Source: Coprenecus sp949297365 (GTDB lineage Bacteria; Bacteroidota; Bacteroidia; Bacteroidales; UBA932). Taken from it: a stretch of 64,000 nucleotides of DNA. A program made the position numbers and the translations under genes. Shown piece by piece: positions 17,770 through 26,431 of this stretch. The first letter of the stretch is position 1; every line of letters begins with the position of its first letter. The notes under the pieces are model-generated. The model saw nothing but the letters and a program-made list of their open reading frames with translations, searched no databases and had not been told where the DNA came from. The DNA lies in contig OZ006987.1 in assembly GCA_963931055.1 (NCBI GenBank), positions 1,240,001 through 1,304,000 on the forward strand, written 5' to 3'.

Positions 17770-20700
17770 TACGGCAGCTTATCAGAAGACCGGTGGCGGT
17801 ATCCATGGTCCTGTTCGCCGTGGCCGTCCTGGGAGCAGTGTCCATCAAGCTGATCCCCATATCGCTCATGCCGGACGTGGATATCCCTCAGATTACCGTT
17901 CAGGTCAAGGTGGACGGCAGTTCGGCAAGAGAGATGGACCGGTATCTCCAGACCCTCCGACGGGAACTGATGCAGATACCGTCCCTCACTGACATCCGCT
18001 CCCAGTCCGAAAGCGGTACAGGCATCATCCGCCTGTCGTTCGAGTACGGGACGGATATTGACTTCACCTTCGTGGATGTCAACGAGAGGATTGACCGCTC
18101 CATGTCCTCCCTACCCGAGGGAGCCGAAAGACCCAAGGCCATAAAATCCAGCGCAACTGATATCCCGGCCTTCTTCGTCAATATGAGCGTGGACGATCCT
18201 TCCATGGCAATGGAGATGAGCCGTCTGGCTTCCAACGTGATATCCAAGCGGATAGAACAGATTCCGGAAGTGGCTATGGTGGACCTGAGCGGACTGGTGT
18301 TTCCGGAATTGCTGATAATACCGGACAACGAAAAGCTCGCGGCCATCGGAACTGCCCCGGACGTGCTGGCCCAGGCCATCGAGAGCAACAACATCCAACT
18401 GGGCAATCTCTCTATCCGTGACGGCCAGTACCACTGGAACATACGATTTCAGTCAGAACTGACTTCCAGAGAGGATATAGAACGTATACGGCTCAATATC
18501 GGAGGCCGCATATACCTTTTCAAGGAACTGGCTGAAATAATAGAGCAGCCGGGAACGGACAACTGCCTCATACGCTCCGACGGAGACAGGGCGGTGAGTA
18601 TGGCTATCATAAAGCAGAGCGATGCCAGAATGAACACACTGCGCAAGGCCCTGCATGATAGGATTGAACGCTTTGAGACAGAGTACCCGGAAGTACATTT
18701 CACCATCACCAGGGACCAGACCGAACTGCTGCGCTACACTATTGACAACCTGGAGCAGAACCTGGTGGCCGGCATCCTTCTGGCCAGCATCGTCATCCTG
18801 CTGTTCATGCGCAACTTCCGGTTCTCCATGCTCATCATCCCCACCATCATCGTCTCGCTGCTGACCTCTATGCTCGCCCTCTACCTGATGGGCATAAGCA
18901 TCAATATCATCTCCCTTGCCGGCCTCATACTGAGCGTCGGCATGATGGTGGACAACTCGATTATCGTCATAGACAACATCACCCAGCGGTGGGAGAGAGG
19001 CGACACCCTCGAGGATGCCGTGGCCATAGGCTCCGGGGAAGTATTCGCCCCGATGCTCAGTTCCATCCTCACCAACTGCGCCGTATTCGTACCCCTGGTG
19101 TTCCTCAGCGGCATAGCCGGAGAGATATTCTTCGACCAGGCGGTGGCCATCACCGTCGGACTCTTCTCCTCCCTGCTGTTCGCAGTACTGGTGGTACCGG
19201 TATATTACTACGCTCTGTATAAGAAGAGAGGACGCAGGATGGACAACAAATATCTGGCCAGAATCGCCAGATATACCGAGCTGGGACCTTCCTATGAGAA
19301 AGCTCTCAAATGGACTTTCAGGCACGGCAAGGCCGTAATGGTCATGATGCTGGCAACCATACCTCTTTCCGTACTCCTGTTCATGAACTTGGAGAAAAGC
19401 ACTTTCCCCCCTGTAACCAAGAGCGACATCATCCTCAACGTGGACTGGAACAGTCCGCTCACCACCGAGGAGAACGATACCCGCAGCTGTTCTCTGGCTT
19501 CCGTCGTGGCGCAGCACGCCGTACAGACCACTCAGATGTGCGGAACGCAGCAGTTTCTCATGCCCCACACGCGGGACATGAGCAAGAGCGAGGCCCAGAT
19601 ATACTTTATGGCCCGGACTCCGGAAGGTCTGGACAGCATCATCAACGGAACTTCCGCTTGGCTGAGAGAGCGGTATCCTGAAGCTGCATTCAGTTTCTCT
19701 GATGCAGGCAACCTGTTCACCCTGATGTTCTCGGACAACTCTCCGAAACTCACCGTTCGGATCAGCGGACGCGACGGCCGGACTCCTGAGCCGGACAAGC
19801 TCAACTCCATCATCACCGGCATCAGCGATGCCGTGCCCGGGATACACCCCAACCCCATCCGCTGGCAGGAGCAGATAATGCTTACCCTGGACCCTGAGAA
19901 AATGTCCCTCTACGGCATATCCTACAACAGTGTGCTGAGCGCCCTGCGCAAATTCACCCGGGAAGACCATATTTTCTCCATCACCACCGGCGATTATTCC
20001 ATCCCTGTGGTAATCGGAGACAGAAACTCCTCATCCGACCTGCTGTCAGTAACGGTGCAGAACAGTTCCGGGACGGAGATTCCCATCAGCACATTCGCCA
20101 CCGAAGGACGAAGCCGCGACCTGAAAACCATTGTCTCAGGAATGTCCGGCAACTACTACCCTCTTGAACTGGACATATCCGACAGACTTGTCCCCGCCGT
20201 AATGGACGCCTCCAGGGATCTGGCCATAAAGGACGGAACCTACGACGTGGCATTCAGCGGCTCGTATTTCTCCAGCAGGGACATTATAAGCGAGCTGATG
20301 CTCATTGCCGTAGTCTCCATACTGCTGCTGTACTTCATCCTCGCCGCACAGTTCGAGTCTCTCATACAGCCCCTGATCATCCTGTCCGAGATAATCGTGG
20401 ACATCTTCGGAGCACTTCTGCTGCTCAAGCTGTGCGGAGGCAGCATCAATGCCATGTCGATGATAGGCATCGTAGTCATGAGCGGTATCGTCATCAACGA
20501 CTCCATCCTGAAAGTGGACACCATCAACCGGCTGCGCAAGGAGAACGGCTACAACCTGCTGAGAGCCATCATGACCGGCGGCTCCAGAAGACTCAACCCG
20601 ATCCTGATGACCACCCTCACTACAGTTCTGGCCATGGTGCCCTTCCTCACCAAGGGTGATATGGGCTCGGATCTGCAGTTCCCCTTGTCGATAGTGATGA

Positions 20701-20798
20701 TCGGCGGCATGATTGTCGGCCTCATAGTCAGCATCTTCGGCATACCGCTGATATATTATTTGATATACAGGAAATCCGGCAAGACGCGCAGGAGATGA
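17766..20798 (+). CDS. RND efflux permease, first of a pair
   Basis: 1010 residues, close to the usual length of the AcrB/MdtB-type family: 12 membrane segments and two large periplasmic loops. TM4 has the proton-relay region as VGMMVDNSIIVID, one Asp where AcrB has two. In TM10 the AcrB Lys940 position reads GIVINDSIL, so the Lys is missing and an Asp follows. These changes suggest that the pair, not each protein alone, forms the working proton relay (inference). Four-base ATGA overlaps on both sides mean tight coupling to the adaptor and the second permease. Substrate unknown. Confidence 0.93.
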   Translation: MIRQLIRRPVAVSMVLFAVAVLGAVSIKLIPISLMPDVDIPQITVQVKVDGSSAREMDRYLQTLRRELMQIPSLTDIRSQSESGTGIIRLSFEYGTDIDFTFVDVNERIDRSMSSLPEGAERPKAIKSSATDIPAFFVNMSVDDPSMAMEMSRLASNVISKRIEQIPEVAMVDLSGLVFPELLIIPDNEKLAAIGTAPDVLAQAIESNNIQLGNLSIRDGQYHWNIRFQSELTSREDIERIRLNIGGRIYLFKELAEIIEQPGTDNCLIRSDGDRAVSMAIIKQSDARMNTLRKALHDRIERFETEYPEVHFTITRDQTELLRYTIDNLEQNLVAGILLASIVILLFMRNFRFSMLIIPTIIVSLLTSMLALYLMGISINIISLAGLILSVGMMVDNSIIVIDNITQRWERGDTLEDAVAIGSGEVFAPMLSSILTNCAVFVPLVFLSGIAGEIFFDQAVAITVGLFSSLLFAVLVVPVYYYALYKKRGRRMDNKYLARIARYTELGPSYEKALKWTFRHGKAVMVMMLATIPLSVLLFMNLEKSTFPPVTKSDIILNVDWNSPLTTEENDTRSCSLASVVAQHAVQTTQMCGTQQFLMPHTRDMSKSEAQIYFMARTPEGLDSIINGTSAWLRERYPEAAFSFSDAGNLFTLMFSDNSPKLTVRISGRDGRTPEPDKLNSIITGISDAVPGIHPNPIRWQEQIMLTLDPEKMSLYGISYNSVLSALRKFTREDHIFSITTGDYSIPVVIGDRNSSSDLLSVTVQNSSGTEIPISTFATEGRSRDLKTIVSGMSGNYYPLELDISDRLVPAVMDASRDLAIKDGTYDVAFSGSYFSSRDIISELMLIAVVSILLLYFILAAQFESLIQPLIILSEIIVDIFGALLLLKLCGGSINAMSMIGIVVMSGIVINDSILKVDTINRLRKENGYNLLRAIMTGGSRRLNPILMTTLTTVLAMVPFLTKGDMGSDLQFPLSIVMIGGMIVGLIVSIFGIPLIYYLIYRKSGKTRRR

Positions 20799-23785
20799 AA
20801 GGTTTCAGGATACCGTCATTCTCAGTACTGCTGATATTCGCCGTGCTGATTACCGTGGGAGCCGCGCTTATACCGTCGCTCAACCTCCAGTATCTGCCAC
20901 GGGAGAAACAGCAGAGCCTGTCGATATACTGCTACTGGCAGAATGCATCCGCCAGAGTGATGGAAAGTGAGGTCACATCCAAGATCGAAGGCTATATATC
21001 CTCGATAAAAGGCATTGAGTCGATAACATCAATGAGCCGCAAGGGCAGCGGGACCATCTCAATGCGGCTGAAGAAAAACGCGGATATGGACGCCGTCCGC
21101 TTCGAGGTCTCCTCAGCCATCCGCTCCCTTTACGACAAACTGCCGGAAGGTGTCTCATATCCTGAGTTGTCAGTATCCGCAGCAGGCACCGACATAGACC
21201 CGGTCATCATGTACACAATCAACGCCGACCTGCCGACCAACCGCATAGAGCAATATATCAATGACCATATCATCAAGGACCTGGCCATCATAGATGGAGT
21301 TCATTCCGTGGAACTTTCAGGTGCGGCTCCCGACTATACGGAGATATCTGTCAATACTGAGAAAACCAAGTCCGCCGGCATCAGTGCCTCGGATGTATAC
21401 AGCTCGGTCTCCCGCTATCTTGGGGGCAGTACTGTTATCGGAAGTGCCCCCGTACAGGACAGGACGGACGAGCCGGACATAGTGGTAAGGAACGCACCTA
21501 TGGAGCTGGAACTGCTGCCCGTAGCCAACACGGGAGGACGCATCATACGGCTCATGGATGTGGCCGCGGTAAAGACCCGTCAGGCACTGCCGTCCTCATA
21601 CAACCGCATCAACGGACTCAACACCATCAATGTCATCATATATCCGGAAGAGTCCGTCAACACCATAAAGCTGTGCTCAGAGATAACCCAGACCATGAAA
21701 CGCCTGGAGGCAGGCTTCCCGGAGACCTTCTCCGCCCTGAAATCCTACGATGTGTCCGTAGACATACAGAAAGAAGTCAGCAAACTGGTGCGCAGGAGCC
21801 TGCTGTGCGTGGTCATACTCCTGGTATTTATCTTCCTCACCTCGCTGAGTCCCAGGTACACCATGCTGATAGCCGTTACTCTGGCCGTGAACATCATAGT
21901 GGCCGTCATCCTGTACGTGCTGCTGGACATCGACATCCATATCTATTCCCTGGCAGGAATATCCATATCACTGAGCATCATCATCGACAACTCGATTATC
22001 ATGGTCTCACACTATTCCTACTACAGGGACAGAAAAGTCTTCCTGGCCATCCTGGCCGCACTCCTCACCACCATCGGCTCGCTGGCCGTGATATTTTTCC
22101 TGCCCGAGGAACAGAAGCGCATCCTCTCCGACTTCTCGGCGGTAATCATCATCAACCTGTGCGTATCCATGCTGGTCGCGCTGTTCTTCGTGCCGGCCCT
22201 GCTGGACTATTTTCCCATACGCTCTGAGAGCATATCCTTTCCCATACGCCGGCGCAGGAAGATAGTGCGCTTCTCACGGAGATACGACCGTTTCATATTC
22301 TATATCAAGAAATTCAACTGGGCCGTCATACTCTTCTTCCTTCTGGCTTTCGGAGGCTCGTTCATGCTTTTCCGCAAGAGCCTGGACGGCTTCGCCTCCA
22401 TGTTCCGCCAGCCGGAAAGGCCCGAACTTTACATCAGCGCAGGTCTGCCGGACGGATGTACTGTCCAGCAGCTCAATGACATCATGGTGTACATGGAGAA
22501 TTTCCTGGCCGGATTCGATGAGATCAAACTCTTCCGCACCCAGATCAGCTCCTATTCGTCCGGAAGGATAACGGTGGAGTTCACCGACGAAGCCATGAAG
22601 ACCTCTTTCCCGTCCATCCTCAAGCAGCAGGTCATCCGCAAGGCAAACGTCTACGGAGGAGCCAACTGGCAGGTATACGGCGTAGACGACCAGAACTTCA
22701 ACAACTACGTCGGACCCAGTCTGTGGAAGAACGGGACCATAGAACTGACAGGGTACAACTACGACATGCTGTACCGGTACTGCCAGGATTTAGTGGACAG
22801 GCTCTCCGGCAACCCCCGCGTGACCGACCTGGGCATAGAGGGGCCGAACGACTATTATTACGGCACTTCCTCCAAGGAATACCTTATCACGTATGACTAC
22901 GACAGGATGGCGCTTTACGGCATACATCCGGTGTCCGCCTTTCAGATTCTCAGCGACAGGCTTTTTACCAGCACGGCCGGATATCTTGTGGACAACGACG
23001 GGAGCCGGACAGAGGTGCGCATAGTGTCCGACGACTACCAGGACTTCGACGTGTGGCATCTGGAGAACGAGTACATCCGCATCGACAGTACCGACATACG
23101 CTTCGCCGAGATAGGGTGGATCGAAAGCCGCAACTCCGGCAACAACATATACCGCGAGAATCAGGAATACATCCTCTATGTCAAGTACAACTTCATCGGC
23201 TCCTACAAACTGGAGGAGAAACTCATGGAGTCGGAGATAGACCGGCTCAACTCAGGAGTGCTGCCCATAGGCTTCAAGGCCTCGTCTCCCCAATATGACT
23301 GGTACCAGAAGGCCAAAAAACAATGGATGCTGCTGATACTGATAACGCTCATCATCTACATGATCTGCGCCGCGCTGTTCGAGTCCCTGCTGCAGCCGCT
23401 GGCCATCATATCCCTCATACCCGTGTCGTTTATCGGCATCTTCCTGGCATTCAGGCTGACCGGGACGACATTTGACCAGGGAGGATTCGCCTCCATGATT
23501 ATGCTGGCGGGCATTGTGGTCAATGCCGGCATCTACATCGTCAACGAATACAACAGGATGCCGGCACACCGCCGCACATTTGTAAGAGCCTACAACCACA
23601 AGATCATCCCCATCTCGCTCACCATCCTGTCCACGGTACTAGGATTGGCTCCTTTCCTGATTGACGGCAAGGATGAGGTCTTCTGGTTCGCCTTCGCCAT
23701 CGGTACCATCGGCGGTATGCTCTTCTCCTTCATCGCCCTCATCGTGCTGCTGCCGATGATCATGCCCGGCCGCCACTCCCGTTAA
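20795..23785 (+). CDS. RND efflux permease, second of a pair
   Basis: 996 residues, clearly RND but divergent from its neighbour. TM4 reads SLSIIIDNSIIMVSHY (single Asp) and TM10 reads AGIVVNAGIYIVNEY, with Val in place of the AcrB Lys. The porter domains are recognisable (YLPREKQQSLSIYCYW start, SRKGSGTISM). Such tandem unequal permeases, as in MdtB/MdtC, probably form heterotrimers (family knowledge plus inference). It starts within the 3' end of the first permease gene (4-bp overlap) and is the last gene of the operon. Confidence 0.9.
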   Translation: MKGFRIPSFSVLLIFAVLITVGAALIPSLNLQYLPREKQQSLSIYCYWQNASARVMESEVTSKIEGYISSIKGIESITSMSRKGSGTISMRLKKNADMDAVRFEVSSAIRSLYDKLPEGVSYPELSVSAAGTDIDPVIMYTINADLPTNRIEQYINDHIIKDLAIIDGVHSVELSGAAPDYTEISVNTEKTKSAGISASDVYSSVSRYLGGSTVIGSAPVQDRTDEPDIVVRNAPMELELLPVANTGGRIIRLMDVAAVKTRQALPSSYNRINGLNTINVIIYPEESVNTIKLCSEITQTMKRLEAGFPETFSALKSYDVSVDIQKEVSKLVRRSLLCVVILLVFIFLTSLSPRYTMLIAVTLAVNIIVAVILYVLLDIDIHIYSLAGISISLSIIIDNSIIMVSHYSYYRDRKVFLAILAALLTTIGSLAVIFFLPEEQKRILSDFSAVIIINLCVSMLVALFFVPALLDYFPIRSESISFPIRRRRKIVRFSRRYDRFIFYIKKFNWAVILFFLLAFGGSFMLFRKSLDGFASMFRQPERPELYISAGLPDGCTVQQLNDIMVYMENFLAGFDEIKLFRTQISSYSSGRITVEFTDEAMKTSFPSILKQQVIRKANVYGGANWQVYGVDDQNFNNYVGPSLWKNGTIELTGYNYDMLYRYCQDLVDRLSGNPRVTDLGIEGPNDYYYGTSSKEYLITYDYDRMALYGIHPVSAFQILSDRLFTSTAGYLVDNDGSRTEVRIVSDDYQDFDVWHLENEYIRIDSTDIRFAEIGWIESRNSGNNIYRENQEYILYVKYNFIGSYKLEEKLMESEIDRLNSGVLPIGFKASSPQYDWYQKAKKQWMLLILITLIIYMICAALFESLLQPLAIISLIPVSFIGIFLAFRLTGTTFDQGGFASMIMLAGIVVNAGIYIVNEYNRMPAHRRTFVRAYNHKIIPISLTILSTVLGLAPFLIDGKDEVFWFAFAIGTIGGMLFSFIALIVLLPMIMPGRHSR

Positions 23786-23809
23786 GAACCGGACATCAAG
23801 AGGCCTATT

Positions 23810-23878
23810 TACCGCAAAAAAGGAAAGCGAAATACCGCAAAAAAGGAAAATAAAATACCACAAAAAAGGAAAATAAAA
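23810..23878 (+). repeat. Three tandem 23-bp repeats before the DUF4143 ATPase gene
   Basis: Units at 23810-23832, 23833-23855 and 23856-23878, each beginning tacc(g/a)caaaaaaggaaa. Units 2 and 3 differ by one base and unit 1 by two or three more. The array ends 10 bp before the -7 element at 23889, where a regulator or the gene product could bind. Confidence 0.9.
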
Positions 23879-23888
23879 TAATTGTTTG

Positions 23889-23896
23889 TACCTTTG
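23889..23896 (+). promoter_or_regulatory. Promoter -7 element of the DUF4143 ATPase gene
   Basis: TACCTTTG, a full match to TAnnTTTG, 20 bp before the start codon and directly after the 23-bp repeats. Confidence 0.65.
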
Positions 23897-23916
23897 CCAA
23901 ACTAAGAACCACGACC

Positions 23917-25209
23917 ATGAGTTACTTTAAAAGAATATCAGACAAAGTTCTTGCTGAAAGACTTGATGCTTTCGGGGCTGTTCTCATCGAGGGGCCCAAG
24001 TGGTGCGGAAAGACTACCACAGCCGAACAACTGGCCAAAAGCGTCATAAAAATGCAAGATCCGAATATGAGCAACGAGTATCTTGCTACTGCGGAATCCA
24101 AACCATCACTTCTTTTATTAGGAGAAACTCCACGATTGATTGATGAATGGCAGGATGCTCCGGTACTGTGGGATGCCGTGCGCACTATGGTTGACACGAG
24201 ACAAACTCCCGGTCAGTTTATCCTCACAGGGTCCAATGCTGTCAAAAAGGACAGGATCAAGCACTCCGGGACAGGACGCATCAGCCGTATGAAAATGATT
24301 CCCATGAGCCTATACGAGTCAAAAGAATCCAACGGAAAGATATCTTTGTCAGAATTGTTTGACAATCCGAATCTTGATATCGACGGTATCAGTTCCGATA
24401 TGGAGATAGAAGACTTGATCTTTTCAGCTTGCCGCGGAGGATGGCCTGCCTGTATAAACATCAAGTCCCGTAAAGCACAACTGATGATCGCTCAAAACTA
24501 TGTAGACACAGTTTGTAAGGAAGACATATCCCGGATCGATGATGTCAAACGCGATGAGTTTCTTACAAGACAGATTTTAAGATCTTATTCCAGAAATATC
24601 TCTACACTGGCCAAGAATTCATCAATACTGGAAGACGTTGTCGCTTCCGGAGAAGTCAGCTGCACAAAGCCTACTTTTGAAGACTATGTAAACGCTCTTA
24701 CACGCCTGTTTGTTATTGACAACATCCAGGCGTGGTGTCCTGCCATACGAAGTAAAACTGCTCTTAGAAGCGGAGTTAAACGCTCGTTTGTAGATCCGTC
24801 TATTGCAGTTGCCACATTAGGACTTTCACCTGATGCACTTATGACTCAATTAAAGACTTTCGGATTCATCTTTGAACAGATGTGTGTACGTGACCTCAGG
24901 GCCTATACTCCGGATTTCAACAGCCACATTTCTTATTACCGTGACCGATATGGACTTGAAGCCGACTTTGTACTTCACCTGTCCGATGGAAGATACGCAC
25001 TTATAGAATGTAAGCTGGGCGGCAAAGAGATTGAAGCGGGAGCAAGGCATCTGAACGAAATAAGAAAATTAATCCGGTCTCATAATGAAGATGAAAAACA
25101 GGTTCCGCTGCGGGAACCGGATCTCTTAATCATACTTACAGGGAGCAAGATGGCATATACCCGCACTGACGGGGTAAAAATCATACCGCTCGCCTGCCTG
25201 AAAGATTAG
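23917..25209 (+). CDS. AAA ATPase with DUF4143 domain
   Basis: 430 residues. Walker A is at 26-34 (GPKWCGKTT), Walker B at 74-77 (LIDE) and a sensor-like LTGS near residue 107. The C-terminal DUF4143 part (about 210-410) has a PD-(D/E)xK-like signature: Asp350 (EADFVL) and Glu364-x-Lys366 (IECKLG). Family members are widespread, often horizontally exchanged and of unknown function; nucleic-acid binding or cleavage is a reasonable but unproven idea. The gene is more AT-rich than its neighbours. It stands alone between the efflux operon and a convergent MFS gene, preceded by three 23-bp repeats. Confidence 0.9.
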   Translation: MSYFKRISDKVLAERLDAFGAVLIEGPKWCGKTTTAEQLAKSVIKMQDPNMSNEYLATAESKPSLLLLGETPRLIDEWQDAPVLWDAVRTMVDTRQTPGQFILTGSNAVKKDRIKHSGTGRISRMKMIPMSLYESKESNGKISLSELFDNPNLDIDGISSDMEIEDLIFSACRGGWPACINIKSRKAQLMIAQNYVDTVCKEDISRIDDVKRDEFLTRQILRSYSRNISTLAKNSSILEDVVASGEVSCTKPTFEDYVNALTRLFVIDNIQAWCPAIRSKTALRSGVKRSFVDPSIAVATLGLSPDALMTQLKTFGFIFEQMCVRDLRAYTPDFNSHISYYRDRYGLEADFVLHLSDGRYALIECKLGGKEIEAGARHLNEIRKLIRSHNEDEKQVPLREPDLLIILTGSKMAYTRTDGVKIIPLACLKD

Positions 25210-25225
25210 CGGTTTCTGTCTTCCG

Positions 25226-26431
25226 TTATTCGACACGGTTGCGGTGGAAGTGGGGAGAGGCGTAGAAGACGAAGCCGAGCAGGGAGATGAGGCTGAGGCC
25301 GGCTCCCATCAGATAGGCGTAGGAGAACGAGCTGTGCTCCCCTATGATGCCGCCCAGCACCAGGCCGATGCCGATGCCTATATCCCAGGAAGTAAGATAG
25401 GTAGAGGTGGCCGTGCCGCGCTGGTCGTGGCGGCCGAGGTTGACGAACATGGTGTTGAAGGCCGGGAACATGGTTCCGAATCCGGCTCCGAGCACAAGTG
25501 CAGTGGCATAGAGCATCAGGGAAGCGGCATGAACCGATACCGACGCCACCCTCTCGCAGAAGAACAGACTCAGGAAGCATATAATCACCGGATAAAAGGC
25601 GATGTGTATCACTTCGGTGATGTGCCCGTGATCCACCTGCTTGCCTGAGAAAAGCCTGGATATCGCCAGGCCGACAGCCATGCAGGTGAAGAACAGGCCC
25701 GTGCCGCCGGTGATGCCTATGTGCTTGGCGTACATCGCCACGTAAGTCGTAGTCATGCCGTACGGTATCGAGAGCAGCAGCAGGTCGATGCCCAGAGGGA
25801 TGCCCTTGAGCAGGATGAAACGGTCCAGGGACAGAGCCGCCCGGGGCATGGGCTGTTTCTTCGGAGTCCGTATCAGCGAGGCGCATATCAGTCCGGCCAG
25901 ACAGCAGCACAGAGCCGTGATGAATATCGTGTCGAAGGACACATGGTCGTGCATGAACAGACCCGTCATGGGCCCCAGGGACATGGCTATGTTGTTGGCC
26001 AGGCCGTAGTAGCCCACTGCCTCTCCCCTCCGCGAGGACGGAGTGATGTCGATCACTATGGTATTGCCGGCCACGGTCACGGTCCCGAATGAGAAGCCGT
26101 GTACTATGCGCAGGGCGATGAACATCAGCACCGTACCGGTGACGATATAGCCTCCGAATATCAGGGTGAAGACCGAGAAAGCCAGCAGATAGAGCGGCTT
26201 TCGGGCAAATGTGTCCAGCAGGTAGCCCGAAAACGGGCGGACTGCCAGAGCGGCGACGGTATAGCAGGCAAGTATCGCACCCACAGCCCCCTCGGTGACT
26301 CCGAACTCCTCTACCAGAAAGAACGGAAATACCGGCATCAGCAGGTAGAAGCCGAAATACAGCAGGAAGTTCGCTGCAAGTATCAGACAGTAGCTCGGTG
26401 ATATGAGCTTATCCTGGGCGGTATGGGTCAT
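25226..26431 (-). CDS. MFS transporter (12-TM, drug/sugar type)
   Basis: 401 residues with 12 predicted membrane helices. It has the MFS motif between TM2 and TM3 (FSGYLLDTFARKPLY) and a motif B-like segment in TM4 (LRIVHGFSFG). This architecture fits DHA1-type or YfcJ-like exporters. Substrate unknown. It overlaps the upstream YfhO-family gene by 4 bp (ATGA) and is convergent with the DUF4143 ATPase gene (16 bp gap, no obvious terminator). Confidence 0.9.
   Translation of the reverse strand: MTHTAQDKLISPSYCLILAANFLLYFGFYLLMPVFPFFLVEEFGVTEGAVGAILACYTVAALAVRPFSGYLLDTFARKPLYLLAFSVFTLIFGGYIVTGTVLMFIALRIVHGFSFGTVTVAGNTIVIDITPSSRRGEAVGYYGLANNIAMSLGPMTGLFMHDHVSFDTIFITALCCCLAGLICASLIRTPKKQPMPRAALSLDRFILLKGIPLGIDLLLLSIPYGMTTTYVAMYAKHIGITGGTGLFFTCMAVGLAISRLFSGKQVDHGHITEVIHIAFYPVIICFLSLFFCERVASVSVHAASLMLYATALVLGAGFGTMFPAFNTMFVNLGRHDQRGTATSTYLTSWDIGIGIGLVLGGIIGEHSSFSYAYLMGAGLSLISLLGFVFYASPHFHRNRVE

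Noticed and set aside
18453..19970. 505-codon minus-strand frame
   Set aside because: Antisense to the first RND permease with Gly/His/Glu/Gln-rich low-complexity content; the permease is unmistakable.
23810..23878. CRISPR array
   Set aside because: The 23-bp units are contiguous with no unique spacers and there are no cas genes. The same applies to 57762-57845.
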